A DNA stretch of 64,000 nt from Pseudomonas sp. ISL-84 (lineage in GTDB: Bacteria > Bacillota > Bacilli > Bacillales > Cytobacillaceae), in the NCBI GenBank assembly GCA_018613035.1, contig JAGGRA010000029.1:55585-119584 (forward strand), read 5' to 3'. The notes under the pieces are model-generated. The model ran no database searches and had not been told where the DNA came from. It saw nothing but the letters and a program-made list of their open reading frames with translations. Each line of letters opens with the position of its first letter. Positions within the stretch are counted from its first letter, which is position 1. Below are positions 1 through 9,173 of the stretch, one piece after another. The position numbers were made by a program, and so were the translations under genes.

Positions 1-548
1 GGTGGCTGGACATGGAGGAAGCCCGATACGAGGGGTTCATATTTATACTTTCTCTGAGACTGGCCGGTTGCGGACAAGGCTCCCATCGAACTGCCATGAT
101 ACGCGCGATAACGGGAAATAAATTTATATCTGTCCGGCTCTCCATTCTGTGCATGGTACTGGCGGGTTATTTTAAAGGCGACTTCATTCGCATCAGACCC
201 GCTGTTTGAGAAGAAGATGACATAATCATCGCCAAGCCAGTCATTTAATTTTTCAGCCAGGAGGATGGCTGGTTCATGACTTTGGGTTAAGGGGTAGAAG
301 GACAGCTTTTTTATCTGTTCATACGCAGCCAGTGCCATCTCTTCTCTTCCATAGCCAGCATTCACACACCATAAGCCCGACATAGCATCCAGATATTTGT
401 TTCCTTTATTGTCTGTTATCCAGGCACCATTGGCCTTAGAAACAACCATCGGATTAGCTTTTGAGTTATACGGTGAAATATGGTGCCACAAATATTTTCT
501 ATCCTTCTCTGAAAGGGTCTTACTACTTGCATTTGTAATTGTTTCCAT
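1..548 (-). CDS. Class III (omega) aminotransferase, N-terminal part, cut by window edge
   Basis: The frame is open from an ATG at 548, preceded by a GGAGGG ribosome binding site, down to base 1, giving the first 182 residues. What is visible fits the PLP-dependent class III aminotransferase fold: an N-terminal stretch ending in HHISPYNSKANPMVV, the substrate-pocket segment KYLDAMSGLWCVNAGYGR, the phosphate-binding loop FFSNSGSDANEVAFK and the RAYHGSS motif of this family. The C-terminal half, with the catalytic lysine, lies outside the window. Such enzymes move amino groups from omega-amino acids, amines or taurine-like donors to pyruvate or 2-oxoglutarate; the substrate cannot be named from this fragment. 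A gamma-glutamyltransferase-like gene and a tripartite transporter upstream suggest a catabolic role (inference). Confidence 0.9.
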   Translation of the reverse strand, partial: METITNASSKTLSEKDRKYLWHHISPYNSKANPMVVSKANGAWITDNKGNKYLDAMSGLWCVNAGYGREEMALAAYEQIKKLSFYPLTQSHEPAILLAEKLNDWLGDDYVIFFSNSGSDANEVAFKITRQYHAQNGEPDRYKFISRYRAYHGSSMGALSATGQSQRKYKYEPLVSGFLHVQP

Positions 549-631
549 AGTTTCCCTCCACAACAATATAATTGTATTTCCTTATAATTACGCTGTCCCA
601 AGCTGAATGCTCTTTTAAGGAAACCTTTATC

Positions 632-1171
632 CTATATCATTCCGCCTAAAAAGACTGCTCCATAACCTAAGGCACCTACTATAACTAAGGCCGGGTGGAC
701 TTTTAACTTTTCAAGCAATAAATAGCCGACGGTTATTAAAAAAAAGGTCTGAAAAAGCCCTGCCCCTGTATAAGAATTTACAAAAAACTCGTAGGCCATA
801 ACACCAAGCAGCACTGCAATTGTCGGACGGACTAGCTTCGTCATTCGTTGTACCTTTGGTGAATCTTTGAACTTGAAAAGAATACTTAATAGCACAATCA
901 TTAAAATGAGCGATGGAGCTACTGTTGCGAAGACACCTACAAAGGCTCCTAATATTCCAGCCTGTTGAAAGCCGATATATCCGGCCATTTTAGTTGCTAT
1001 CGGACCTGGTAACGCATTTCCCATTGCAAGAAGTTCACTAAATTCGTAAATCGACATCCATCCATAACGGTTAACTACTTCATTTTCTACAAGCGGAATT
1101 GATGCAGGGCCGCCACCATACCCAAGGATACCAGGTATGAAAAATGCAGTAAAAATATTCCAATAGATCAA
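632..1171 (-). CDS. Chromate transporter family protein, second half of a two-gene pair
   Basis: A 179-residue hydrophobic protein of the short CHR family. It carries the signature GYGGGPASIPLVENEVV near the N-terminus and LPGPIATKMAGYIG around residues 54-67, followed by four or five membrane segments. The start codon is TTG at 1171, which overlaps the TGA stop of the upstream partner as TTGA, so the two are translationally coupled. In B. subtilis the pair ywrB/ywrA has this arrangement. Short CHR proteins act as heterodimers of inverted topology that export chromate or related oxyanions (family knowledge); the natural substrate in soil bacilli is uncertain. Confidence 0.9.
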   Translation of the reverse strand: MIYWNIFTAFFIPGILGYGGGPASIPLVENEVVNRYGWMSIYEFSELLAMGNALPGPIATKMAGYIGFQQAGILGAFVGVFATVAPSLILMIVLLSILFKFKDSPKVQRMTKLVRPTIAVLLGVMAYEFFVNSYTGAGLFQTFFLITVGYLLLEKLKVHPALVIVGALGYGAVFLGGMI

Positions 1172-1824
1172 GAAACCCCCTGCCTTTCCTCAACCTTTAT
1201 TTCATCATCTTTATCTTTTTTTAAAAGGGCGGAAACCAATAAAACAAATATTAAAATTCCCGGATGAATGTTTAGTAATTCAATTAAGACAACGCTCATC
1301 CCGGCAAGTCCTATACTTCCTCCCCAACCGATTCCTTCTTTTGATTTTTTAAAAAACTCCCAAGTTAATACAGCAAGCATAACACCAACAATCGGTACTA
1401 CTGCTTGTGTCATTCCAGCCACCCAAGGCTGGTCCTTAAAAGCAGACAAAGAGGTGAGCAAAATGATCATTAATATTATAGTTGGAACAACAGTAGCTAA
1501 GACCGCCATTATCAGTCCTGTTATTCCCCCTACTTTATATCCAATATAACCCGCCATTTTCGTAGCAATTGGACCCGGCAAAGTATTGCCAAGGGCAAGC
1601 GTATCTCCAAACTCATCATCTGACATCCATTTATATCGTTCAACAACTTCCTTATGAACAAGTGGAATAGAGGAAGGACCCCCACCATACCCTAACATCC
1701 CTACTTTTAAAAAAGCCCATGCCAGTTTAAATTGATTATGTAAAGCTGTTTTTCCGTCTGATTCTTTAACCGAAGCTATTTCTGGTGACTCTTTTCTGGC
1801 TTCAGAACCTTTCCCCCTTACCAT
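1168..1824 (-). CDS. Chromate transporter family protein, first half of a two-gene pair
   Basis: I place the start at the ATG at 1824, which has GGGGAG six bases upstream; the frame stays open further upstream to 1938 but without a ribosome binding site. The 218-residue product has a charged N-terminal tail, then the CHR signature GYGGGPSSIPLVHKEVV and LPGPIATKMAGYIGYKVGG, and about five membrane helices. The last part is a short charged cytoplasmic tail. Both halves carry the same CHR signature, so they are paralogues from a duplication. It is the promoter-proximal gene of the pair. Chromate efflux is the family role; physiological export of another oxyanion is equally possible. Confidence 0.9.
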   Translation of the reverse strand: MVRGKGSEARKESPEIASVKESDGKTALHNQFKLAWAFLKVGMLGYGGGPSSIPLVHKEVVERYKWMSDDEFGDTLALGNTLPGPIATKMAGYIGYKVGGITGLIMAVLATVVPTIILMIILLTSLSAFKDQPWVAGMTQAVVPIVGVMLAVLTWEFFKKSKEGIGWGGSIGLAGMSVVLIELLNIHPGILIFVLLVSALLKKDKDDEIKVEERQGVS

Positions 1825-2126
1825 ACGCACCTCCCCCGGCCACATTTTATTTTTTGCCAAGCTATTAAGGGCAGTAGATGCCGTTAATAGCCTTAAAGCG
1901 GAAAGAAAATAAAGTTGATCCCATCTCACTGTATGCACCGCTTTTTCATCGAATAAAAAGTGTTCCTGGCCTGACTTTATTTCATTTCCTTCTATTGGTT
2001 AACCTATTACTGTATCAGGAGTAAAAGCGCGATAGCCACCACCTTGAACATTCTTTAGACAGAAAAAATGAATCTCCCCCTGTTATTTCCGGTGTTTTAG
2101 TGGTTAAACAAAGGTGAATTGCTTTT

Positions 2127-3737
2127 TTACCAGCCAAGAACTGTACCATCTGTGCGAGATTCTGAACCTCCTGACAATACTCCTGTCTTAGGATTTCTTA
2201 CTATTATCTGTCCTCTTCCAAAACTAAGACTGTCTACTCTTTTTACGATTTGATGTCCTTTGCGAACTAGTGCCTGAGCAATATGATCAGGGAAATGAGG
2301 TTCAACCTCTACTGTTTTGCCATTCACCCATTTCCATCGCGGAGCATCTAAAGCTGCTTGCGGGTTCAAATGAAAATCGATCATATTCATGATAACCTGC
2401 ACATGACCTTGGGGCTGCATAAAACCTCCCATTACACCAAAAGGGCCAACTGGCTGACCATCTTTTGTCAAAAAGCCAGGAATAATTGTGTGATATGTCT
2501 TTTTCCCTGGCTCCAGACAATTATAATGGTCATCTTCCAGCTTAAAAGACAATCCACGGTTTTGCAGGCTAATGCCCGTTTCAGGAACAACCATCCCTGA
2601 TCCAAACCCTTTAAAATTACTCTGAATATATGAAATCATATTACCATCCTCATCAGCTGCAGCTAAATAAACTGTTCCGCCAGCTAGAGGATCCCCCGGC
2701 TCTGGAAACATGGCCTCTTCAGTGATTAGACTTCTACGTACCTCAGCATAAGATTCGGATAATAACTGCTTAACAGAAACACCCATTTTGTCTTTTTCAG
2801 TAATATATTTAAAACCATCCACATAGGCTAGTTTCATTGCTTCAACTTGTTTATGATAAGCGTCAACCGAACCGCCTTCACCGATTTCAAAGCCATTTAA
2901 TATATTTAAAGCCATTAGCGCAATCATCCCAGAACCATTTGGGGGAATTTCCCACACATCATACCCTCTATAGTTTACATTTATTGGATTAACCCATTCT
3001 GGGCTATAGGAATTAAGATCTTCCTTCCTTATGAATCCTCCATTCTGTCTAGAAAATTGATCAATCTTTTCAGCTAATTCACCTCTATAAAAGGATTCTG
3101 CATTTGTTTCCGCAATGGATCTTAATGTGCTTGCATGATGCGGGGAATTCCATATTTCTCCCGGTTTAGGGGATCTCCCTTCTGGTGCAAACGCCTCAAA
3201 CCAATGTTTGAATTCTTCACCTTCTTCCTTAGAATAGGTTGCATAAGCCTCCTCCCATAACTGACTAATAACGGGTGATATCGGATACCCCTTTTCCGCA
3301 TACTCAATGGCAGGCTGCAGGGTTTCCTTTAATGAAAGTTTGCCAAAACGTTCAGATAATGCTGCCCAAGCTGACGGTGCACCCGGGACTGTAACAGGAA
3401 TCATACCGTGCTGCGGCATCTCTTCATATCCTAGTTTTTTAACTTCCTCAATTGAAATACTTTTCGGTGAAGGTCCGCTGGCGTTTAATCCATGAAGTTC
3501 CCCTTTCACCCAGACAATAGCAAAAGCATCTCCGCCAATTCCGTTCGAAGTTGGTTCTACTACGGTTAAGGCCGCCGCTGTTGCAATAGCAGCATCAATG
3601 GCATTTCCCCCTTGCTTAAGAATGTCAAGGCCTGCTTGAGAAGCCAATGGCTGTGAGGCAGCTACCATACCCCTGCTGCCAAAAACAGTCATTCTTTTAG
3701 ATGAGGAAGGATTATATAAAGAATCAAAATTTAGCAT
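2127..3737 (-). CDS. Gamma-glutamyltransferase family protein (YwrD-like)
   Basis: A 536-residue Ntn-hydrolase of the gamma-glutamyltransferase family, made as one chain that cleaves itself into two subunits. Visible family features are ASQPLASQAGLDILKQGGNA near residue 27, GGDAF near 68, the processing site GGTVYLAAAD with the nucleophilic threonine at about residue 355, and GFGSGMVVPETG downstream. There is no signal peptide, unlike secreted Ggt enzymes, so it is probably cytoplasmic, as for B. subtilis YwrD. The start ATG has AAGGAG upstream. Together with the chromate pair and an Lrp-type gene at 9.2-9.6 kb, this recalls the B. subtilis ywrABCD neighbourhood with extra genes inserted. The actual gamma-glutamyl or related acyl substrate is unknown. 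Confidence 0.92.
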   Translation of the reverse strand: MLNFDSLYNPSSSKRMTVFGSRGMVAASQPLASQAGLDILKQGGNAIDAAIATAAALTVVEPTSNGIGGDAFAIVWVKGELHGLNASGPSPKSISIEEVKKLGYEEMPQHGMIPVTVPGAPSAWAALSERFGKLSLKETLQPAIEYAEKGYPISPVISQLWEEAYATYSKEEGEEFKHWFEAFAPEGRSPKPGEIWNSPHHASTLRSIAETNAESFYRGELAEKIDQFSRQNGGFIRKEDLNSYSPEWVNPINVNYRGYDVWEIPPNGSGMIALMALNILNGFEIGEGGSVDAYHKQVEAMKLAYVDGFKYITEKDKMGVSVKQLLSESYAEVRRSLITEEAMFPEPGDPLAGGTVYLAAADEDGNMISYIQSNFKGFGSGMVVPETGISLQNRGLSFKLEDDHYNCLEPGKKTYHTIIPGFLTKDGQPVGPFGVMGGFMQPQGHVQVIMNMIDFHLNPQAALDAPRWKWVNGKTVEVEPHFPDHIAQALVRKGHQIVKRVDSLSFGRGQIIVRNPKTGVLSGGSESRTDGTVLGW

Positions 3738-3946
3738 TTTATAATTCTCCTTATTTATTAATTTATATAGATATAGTTCCTATTGAGTGAATTAATCTTT
3801 TATCGCAACCTTTTAATTGCACAATGAAAGAATACTTAACACTGATTTGTAAATAATAAAAATAATAATACGGAAGCTCTAGGTTCCTTCCTCTTTTTAT
3901 TTTTTTCGCTTTCAGTTCACGCAGAGATATTGCGAGCTAGACTTGT

Positions 3947-5482
3947 TTAAGATATCTTTTGATCTGTCTCATCTCCGACTATGCCCCCACCCTCTGTTTG
4001 TGCAACCCTTTTATTTTGCTTTATGGAAACAATAATGGAGAGTAATGCAAAAACAAAAAATAACAAAGATAGCGGTCTTGTAAAAAATGTTAACCAGCTT
4101 GAGTCTAATTCCAAGGCCCGGAATATTTGATTCTCAAGGTTATGTCCAAGTACTACCCCTAAAATCAAAGGGGTTAAAGGCACTTTAGCTTTCGATAGAA
4201 AATAGCCAATAAGCCCGAATCCAAAAAGGACCCAAATATCAAAAACAGTATTATTTAACGCAAACGCACCGACTGCACAAAGCATCAGTACTATCGGAAC
4301 CAATATAGCTTGTGGCACCAATGATATTTTGGCAAACACCCTGATTAATAAGAACTGCGCCGCAAGCATGATAACCGCACTTACAAGGAGACCTACATAA
4401 ATAGCCCCTATAAGTACTGGATGCTCTGAAAACATTAACGGACCAGGTGTGATACCGTGTAAAATTAACACACCCATCATAATAGCCATAACCAGATCAC
4501 CAGGAATCCCCAAGGCAAGAGTTGGGATAAAGGCACCGCCCGCTACGGCATTATTGGCAGTTTCAGATGCAATAATTCCATCTGGAATACCCTTCCCATA
4601 CTTCTCAGGATGTTTTGAAAACTTTTTGGATTGATCATAGCTCACAAAATTAGCAACAGATCCGCCTGTTCCTGGAAGAGCTCCAATAATACTTCCGATC
4701 ATAGCTGAACGGAAAGTGTTCATTTTTTGCGACCATAAATCTTTTCCAATTTGACGGTATGGAATATGAACATTCATATCTGGTTCTTTTGTATTCTTTT
4801 CTTTTTCTTTATTTAGTTTCTGAACATTATCCATCAGCTGCGCAAATGCAAAAATCCCAATCATAACGGGAAGCATTTCAAAACCTGCTGAAAACTCATT
4901 GATCCCAAAGTCGAAACGCAAATTCCCGCTGCGATCAAGTCCAATGGTTGCAATAAATAACCCGAATCCTGCCGCAATTAACCCTTTGATCATAGCTCCG
5001 TTTGAAAGACTGGCAACCAGTGTAAGGGTAAAAACGATCATTGCTGTAATTTCCCAAGGGCGAAAGTTAAGACTAAACTTTGCGATTAAAGGACCGAATA
5101 TAACCAGTACACCTACACTAATGATGGTTCCAATAAAAGATGCAACCACACCAACCCCCAAAGCCCGTCCAGGTTCTCCTTTTTGAGCCATTGGATAGCC
5201 ATCATAAACCGTTGTAATGGAGGAAGGCGTTCCCGGAATTCCAAGCATGACACCTGAGATCAAGCCCCCCGAGTAACCCCCAACAAAGATACCGACCATA
5301 AGGGATAAGCCATTAATAGGATCCATCGCAAACGTAAATGGAAAAGCAACCAAAATGGCCATCGTGATAGTAAATCCAGGGATGCAGCCTCCGACAATTC
5401 CAAAAATGACACCGATTGTAATTAGAACCAAGGTCCAAATATTTAATACTTCACCTAGCGCTTGAATAAAAAACTCTCCCAT
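3947..5482 (-). CDS. tctA: Tripartite tricarboxylate transporter, large permease subunit TctA
   Basis: A 511-residue polytopic membrane protein with about twelve hydrophobic segments. Characteristic TctA stretches are present: GVIFGIVGGCIPGFTITMA at the N-terminus, GIPGTPSSITTVYDGYPMAQ near residue 80 and GALPGTGGSVANFVSYDQSK near residue 267. It is the main translocation subunit of a sodium-driven, binding-protein-dependent secondary transporter for carboxylates. It lies last in a tctC-tctB-tctA operon and follows tctB by 19 bases, with a GGGGG ribosome binding site. Members of the family carry citrate, tartrate, glutarate, terephthalate or other organic acids; sequence alone does not say which. 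Confidence 0.96.
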   Translation of the reverse strand: MGEFFIQALGEVLNIWTLVLITIGVIFGIVGGCIPGFTITMAILVAFPFTFAMDPINGLSLMVGIFVGGYSGGLISGVMLGIPGTPSSITTVYDGYPMAQKGEPGRALGVGVVASFIGTIISVGVLVIFGPLIAKFSLNFRPWEITAMIVFTLTLVASLSNGAMIKGLIAAGFGLFIATIGLDRSGNLRFDFGINEFSAGFEMLPVMIGIFAFAQLMDNVQKLNKEKEKNTKEPDMNVHIPYRQIGKDLWSQKMNTFRSAMIGSIIGALPGTGGSVANFVSYDQSKKFSKHPEKYGKGIPDGIIASETANNAVAGGAFIPTLALGIPGDLVMAIMMGVLILHGITPGPLMFSEHPVLIGAIYVGLLVSAVIMLAAQFLLIRVFAKISLVPQAILVPIVLMLCAVGAFALNNTVFDIWVLFGFGLIGYFLSKAKVPLTPLILGVVLGHNLENQIFRALELDSSWLTFFTRPLSLLFFVFALLSIIVSIKQNKRVAQTEGGGIVGDETDQKIS

Positions 5483-5501
5483 AATTTACCCCCTTCCTCA
5501 T

Positions 5502-5966
5502 TTATGGCAACCAAACATTTAATCCATAATTAAAGATGATAAATACCGACATTGTTGTTATGACAGTCACCGAAACATTTAATAGTAATTTCTTTTTCCT
5601 TTTAACACCCATTAGAATAGCCTGCGAGATAAATAGATAAAGAGCGGTAGCAATAATGAAACCAGCTATAGGAAGAATAAAAACGTAAACAAAAAATGCG
5701 ATAAACAAAAAAATAATTTTATTGTATTCGTTCCAAAAAGATTTAAGATCTTTTATATTTTTTTCCGAGGTACTTGGTTTTTTATTTCTAAATGAATTAA
5801 TAAATAGCAGTACAGCTAGAGCACCCATTATTGCAAGCAAAATTCTAGGATAAAAAGCAGAGCCGTATACTTGCCAGCTAGACTTTTCCGCAATCTGCAT
5901 TGATTCTACATACATTATGACGATAAAAATCCCTACTGCTAAAGCAAGTGAACGATCCTTTGTCAT
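5502..5966 (-). CDS. tctB: Tripartite tricarboxylate transporter, small membrane subunit TctB
   Basis: A protein of about 154 residues with four predicted membrane helices and a charged central loop, the layout of TctB. I choose the ATG at 5966 because GAGGGG lies eight bases upstream; a GTG at 5975 sits directly against that ribosome binding site and is less likely. TctB is poorly conserved in sequence, so the assignment rests on size, topology and its place between tctC and tctA. It is thought to stabilise or assist the large permease subunit. Confidence 0.9.
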   Translation of the reverse strand: MTKDRSLALAVGIFIVIMYVESMQIAEKSSWQVYGSAFYPRILLAIMGALAVLLFINSFRNKKPSTSEKNIKDLKSFWNEYNKIIFLFIAFFVYVFILPIAGFIIATALYLFISQAILMGVKRKKKLLLNVSVTVITTMSVFIIFNYGLNVWLP

Positions 5967-6099
5967 TTCTATCACCCCTCATTCAATGTCGTACGGTTAC
6001 TGTGTACGATATGGAACTAAGATGAGTTCAAGATTTAATTCATTATATTTATTTGAACTCATCATTACTCCCATCTCGCAAAATGATTAAATATATCTA

Positions 6100-7125
6100 T
6101 TACTTTTTAAAATCGAGTCCTTCTGCAATTTCTTTTAGTATAGCTTCTTGCTTATCAAGAAAATCCTTGTATTCTGTATGAGGAATAAAACTTGTAACAG
6201 ATCCTAATTCATTGTTGATTTTATTTTTGACTTCATCACTTTCAAGGGCCTTTTTAAAAGCTTCCTCAATGATGACAATATGCTCTTCTGGAGTTCCTTT
6301 CGGTGCAAAGATTCCACGGTTTGTAGCATTTTCAATGTTAATTCCCTGTTCGATAAGAGTAGGGGTATCAGGCAATAAATCCAGTCTTTCATTATGTGCT
6401 ATACCAGCAGGAATAAGGGACCCATCTTCATAGAATCCTTTTCCGGACGGGATATTTAACATAGAGAAATCTACTTCGTTTGCATATAAAGCTGCAACTT
6501 CATCTCCTGTTCCCGGATAACCGACAAAGCGGATCTCATCAGTAGAAATTCCGGTTTCAGCCAAAAATTGCGCCATAAAAAAGTGACTGGTTGAACCTGG
6601 AATCATACTTATCTTCGCTTTTCCCGGGTTTGCTTTCACATATTCAACAAACTCTGCTGCGGTTTTGATACCCGACTTTGAATTGGTAGAAGGGATGTTA
6701 ATCGTCTTTGTCAATAATGAAATCGGCTCAAAGGCGTCAAAGGAAAAATCAGAAGAGCCAGATAAGTGGGACGTGGCAATAGTGTCGTGACTTCCTAAGA
6801 TTGTATATCCATCCGGTTTAGCATCTTTCACATGACGAGCTCCGAGCGTCGCCCCTGCCCCTTCCATATTAACCGGAACAACAGGCTGCCCAAGATGCTT
6901 TTCAGCTTCTTTAGCAACTAAACGGAAAATGACATCTGTTGCCCCTCCCGGTCCATATGGAATAATAAGTTTAATTGGCTTTTTAGGAAAATCAGACTTG
7001 GCCGATTCAGTTGGTTTTTCACCAGTATTCGAATCCGCTTTAGTTGAAGTGCTATTCGATGATCCACAAGCTGCCAAACTAAAAACAAAGAATATTGCGA
7101 CTATTAACACTAAAAATTTTTTCAC
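6100..7125 (-). CDS. tctC: Tripartite tricarboxylate transporter substrate-binding lipoprotein TctC (Bug family)
   Basis: A 341-residue secreted solute-binding protein. The N-terminus is a lipoprotein signal ending at FVFSLAACGSS, with the cysteine as lipid anchor, followed by a serine/threonine-rich linker. The Bug-family signature KPIKLIIPYGPGGATDVIFR and the conserved ARHVKDAKPDGYTIL stretch follow. The start is GTG at 7125 with GGGGG eight bases upstream. It is first in the tctCBA operon, as usual. The ligand-binding pocket of Bug proteins typically grips a carboxylate through backbone contacts and water. Three copies of an inverted motif in the leader (7210-7337) suggest substrate-dependent regulation (inference). 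Confidence 0.95.
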   Translation of the reverse strand: MKKFLVLIVAIFFVFSLAACGSSNSTSTKADSNTGEKPTESAKSDFPKKPIKLIIPYGPGGATDVIFRLVAKEAEKHLGQPVVPVNMEGAGATLGARHVKDAKPDGYTILGSHDTIATSHLSGSSDFSFDAFEPISLLTKTINIPSTNSKSGIKTAAEFVEYVKANPGKAKISMIPGSTSHFFMAQFLAETGISTDEIRFVGYPGTGDEVAALYANEVDFSMLNIPSGKGFYEDGSLIPAGIAHNERLDLLPDTPTLIEQGINIENATNRGIFAPKGTPEEHIVIIEEAFKKALESDEVKNKINNELGSVTSFIPHTEYKDFLDKQEAILKEIAEGLDFKK

Positions 7126-7209
7126 TTAAAAAGCCCCCTCTTTTATAAATAATCTAAAAAAATTGCTTATGAACTAAAAGAATATGTCTTCAAATGGAAG
7201 ATCTCAATA

Positions 7210-7337
7210 TTCACATGTGTAAATCACCCCCTGTATTTCTGTTAAAAATTACTGTAATCAACTTACACTTGTTAACCAAAAGTCATTTTTGCATTCACTA
7301 AATATTAAACTTTGTACCATTCACTTAACAAGTGTAA
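7210..7337. promoter_or_regulatory. Three copies of a 13-bp motif upstream of tctC (probable operators)
   Basis: TTACACTTGTTAA at 7263-7275 recurs exactly on the opposite strand at 7325-7337, and TTACACATGTGAA (two mismatches) lies on the minus strand at 7210-7222. Spacing between copies is 53 and 62 bases. They sit in an otherwise featureless AT-rich leader of about 430 bases between tctC and the SulP gene. A regulator binding these sites for the tct operon is an inference; the Lrp/AsnC protein encoded at 9174-9623 is one candidate. Confidence 0.5.
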
Positions 7338-7506
7338 CAAAGCTTGGTTATATTATCAATTATAATTCTGAAAATTTTAAATATTACATTACTATTTGAT
7401 ATAAAACCTCTCATATTAATGTTATATTACCTTACATAATTTTTTTACAAAATTCTATAATTATACTTACATTTATTTAATTACTTATTTGACCTTTATT
7501 ACCTGC

Positions 7507-7550
7507 AAAAAAAATAAAAAAAGACCTCAATCCAATTTGGAGAGGCCTTT
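7507..7550 (-). terminator. Intrinsic terminator of the SulP gene
   Basis: Just after the SulP stop, read on the minus strand, an imperfect GC-containing stem (GGCCTCTCC pairing with GGATTGAGGTC) is followed by a run of T residues with few interruptions. Confidence 0.85.
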
Positions 7551-7557
7551 AAATTCA

Positions 7558-8835
7558 TTATTTACTACTCTTATATGCAGTATAATAAAGTGCTTTTCTG
7601 ATCTGGGAAAGAAGGATCGAGAATATAATCCCTATTAATAACCCCCAAAAAATATCCAGCATTAATGTTGATATAAACGTTGCGAGAAAAATAAACAGCT
7701 CACCAGGTGCATGATTAAGGGAATTTTGCTTGAATTTCACAAGGCTTGAAACAGCAACCATAATAATAGCAGCCAGCGATGCCTTCGGTAAAAAATAAAA
7801 AAGTGGTGTCAAATAGAGAAGTGAAATTACAATAAAAGAAGCAGTCAGAAGGAGTGCAAGCCTGCTTTTTGCGCCTGACTGATAATTAACCGCTGTTCTT
7901 GAAAGAGCTCCCGCTACTGGTATTGATCCAGTAAATGAACTAGCAATGTTTGCGAGTCCCAATCCAAGTAACTCTTTGTTTGTGTTAATCGGTTCTTTTT
8001 CTCTATTATTAAATGATTTAACCACTGCATAGGATTCGAGAAAGGAAATGAATGCGATGATAAGTGCAGTAGGAAACAATAACTGAATAGTATAAAGTGA
8101 CGGTAAGTTAATCTTTAGTTTGGGTAACCCTTTTGGTATTTCACCAACGATGTCCACACCCATTTTGTGCAAATCAAAAACACCGACTAAAAAAATAGAA
8201 ACAAGAACAACAAGTAGTGGGCCAGGTGATCGGGGGGTACACTTCTTTAAAAGGACTAATATAAAAACACTTACTAAACCTATTGTCAGGGTGTAAGGGT
8301 TTACTTGCGGAAGTTTAACTATCACATCCATGACATATTGGAAAAAATTTCGATACTCAGGCAGCGAAATTCCCAGTAATGACTTAAGTTGATTTACAAT
8401 TATAATAATGGCTGCAGCAGATATAAATCCATTAATAACGCTAGGTGATATAAAATCAAAAAAGTCCCCCACTTTAAAAAAACTCATTATTAAATGAATA
8501 AATCCAACCATTAATCCAAGCAGTATAATCAGTTCTACAAAATGAGCAGAGCCCGGCTCAGCGATACCGGAAATACCAGAAAAAGCTATAAGGGAAACAA
8601 TAGAAACAGGTCCAACCGATAAAAACTTAGAACTTCCAAATAGTGTATATACTATAAGCGGAAGAGTCCCGGCATACAATCCTAATTGAACCGGTACACC
8701 TGCAATAATTGCGTAAGCCATACTTTGAGGGATAAATAAAACCGCTACAATAATACCTGCAGATATATCGCCAGATAAATAAGATTTCTTGTAATTAACA
8801 CACTTTTTCGATTCAGTAATTAAACTAATAAATAT
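7558..8835 (-). CDS. SulP family anion permease without a canonical start codon and without STAS domain
   Basis: From an ATG at 8721 there are 387 residues of SulP permease, but this ATG lies inside the first conserved segment: upstream in-frame codons read SGDISAGIIVAVLFIPQS, the usual start of the family's first helix. The frame stays open to a TAG at 8836-8838 without ATG, GTG or TTG; only ATA (8835) or ATT follow a GGGGG ribosome-binding-like stretch. The C-terminus ends after the last helix, so the cytoplasmic STAS domain normal in SulP sulfate/bicarbonate transporters is absent. Either it starts at a rare ATT/ATA codon, or it has lost its start codon and is decaying. The terminator downstream is intact. 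Substrate unknown. Confidence 0.75.
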   Translation of the reverse strand: MFISLITESKKCVNYKKSYLSGDISAGIIVAVLFIPQSMAYAIIAGVPVQLGLYAGTLPLIVYTLFGSSKFLSVGPVSIVSLIAFSGISGIAEPGSAHFVELIILLGLMVGFIHLIMSFFKVGDFFDFISPSVINGFISAAAIIIIVNQLKSLLGISLPEYRNFFQYVMDVIVKLPQVNPYTLTIGLVSVFILVLLKKCTPRSPGPLLVVLVSIFLVGVFDLHKMGVDIVGEIPKGLPKLKINLPSLYTIQLLFPTALIIAFISFLESYAVVKSFNNREKEPINTNKELLGLGLANIASSFTGSIPVAGALSRTAVNYQSGAKSRLALLLTASFIVISLLYLTPLFYFLPKASLAAIIMVAVSSLVKFKQNSLNHAPGELFIFLATFISTLMLDIFWGLLIGIIFSILLSQIRKALYYTAYKSSK

Positions 8836-9173
8836 CTAACCCCCATTCTATTACATTAGGTACAAGCAACTTATCGTCTTATTTGTATGACTTCTTCCGA
8901 ATAAAAATGTTATTTTTCAATTTTTGGGTTATTTTTTACACTAGGTATAAGGATAGTTTTGCTTTAAAACCTTAAGCACTTCAATTTGAGCAGTATGGGG
9001 CGCATTCAAGAATTTCAATAAAAAGGACACTGAAGAAAGCAAGATGTGATTCGGGGCAGAGGTTAATCTGTTATAAAGGAAGGTGGTGTAAATATTTTTT
9101 CACCAGGATGAAAGATAAATATTGACCGAGGCGGAAGCAGCCGCCCCGGTATATAGAATCTGAGTTCTTATTC
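8836..9173. other. Intergenic region, 340 bases
   Basis: AT-rich spacer between the SulP frame and the Lrp-type gene. Apart from the hairpin at 9125-9150 I see no gene, repeat or convincing promoter here. Confidence 0.5.
9125..9150 (-). terminator. Hairpin downstream of the Lrp/AsnC gene
   Basis: ACCGGGGCGG and CCGCCTCGGT, read on the minus strand, form a strong GC stem with a short loop. Only a weak AT-rich tract follows, so termination efficiency is doubtful. Confidence 0.5.

Noticed and set aside
12..209. Plus-strand open frame of 65 codons
   Set aside because: It is antisense to the clear class III aminotransferase frame and has no ribosome binding site.
1990..2015. GGTTAACC-centred palindrome between the GGT-like gene and the chromate pair
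   Set aside because: Short, imperfect beyond eight bases and single-copy in the region; not enough to call an operator.
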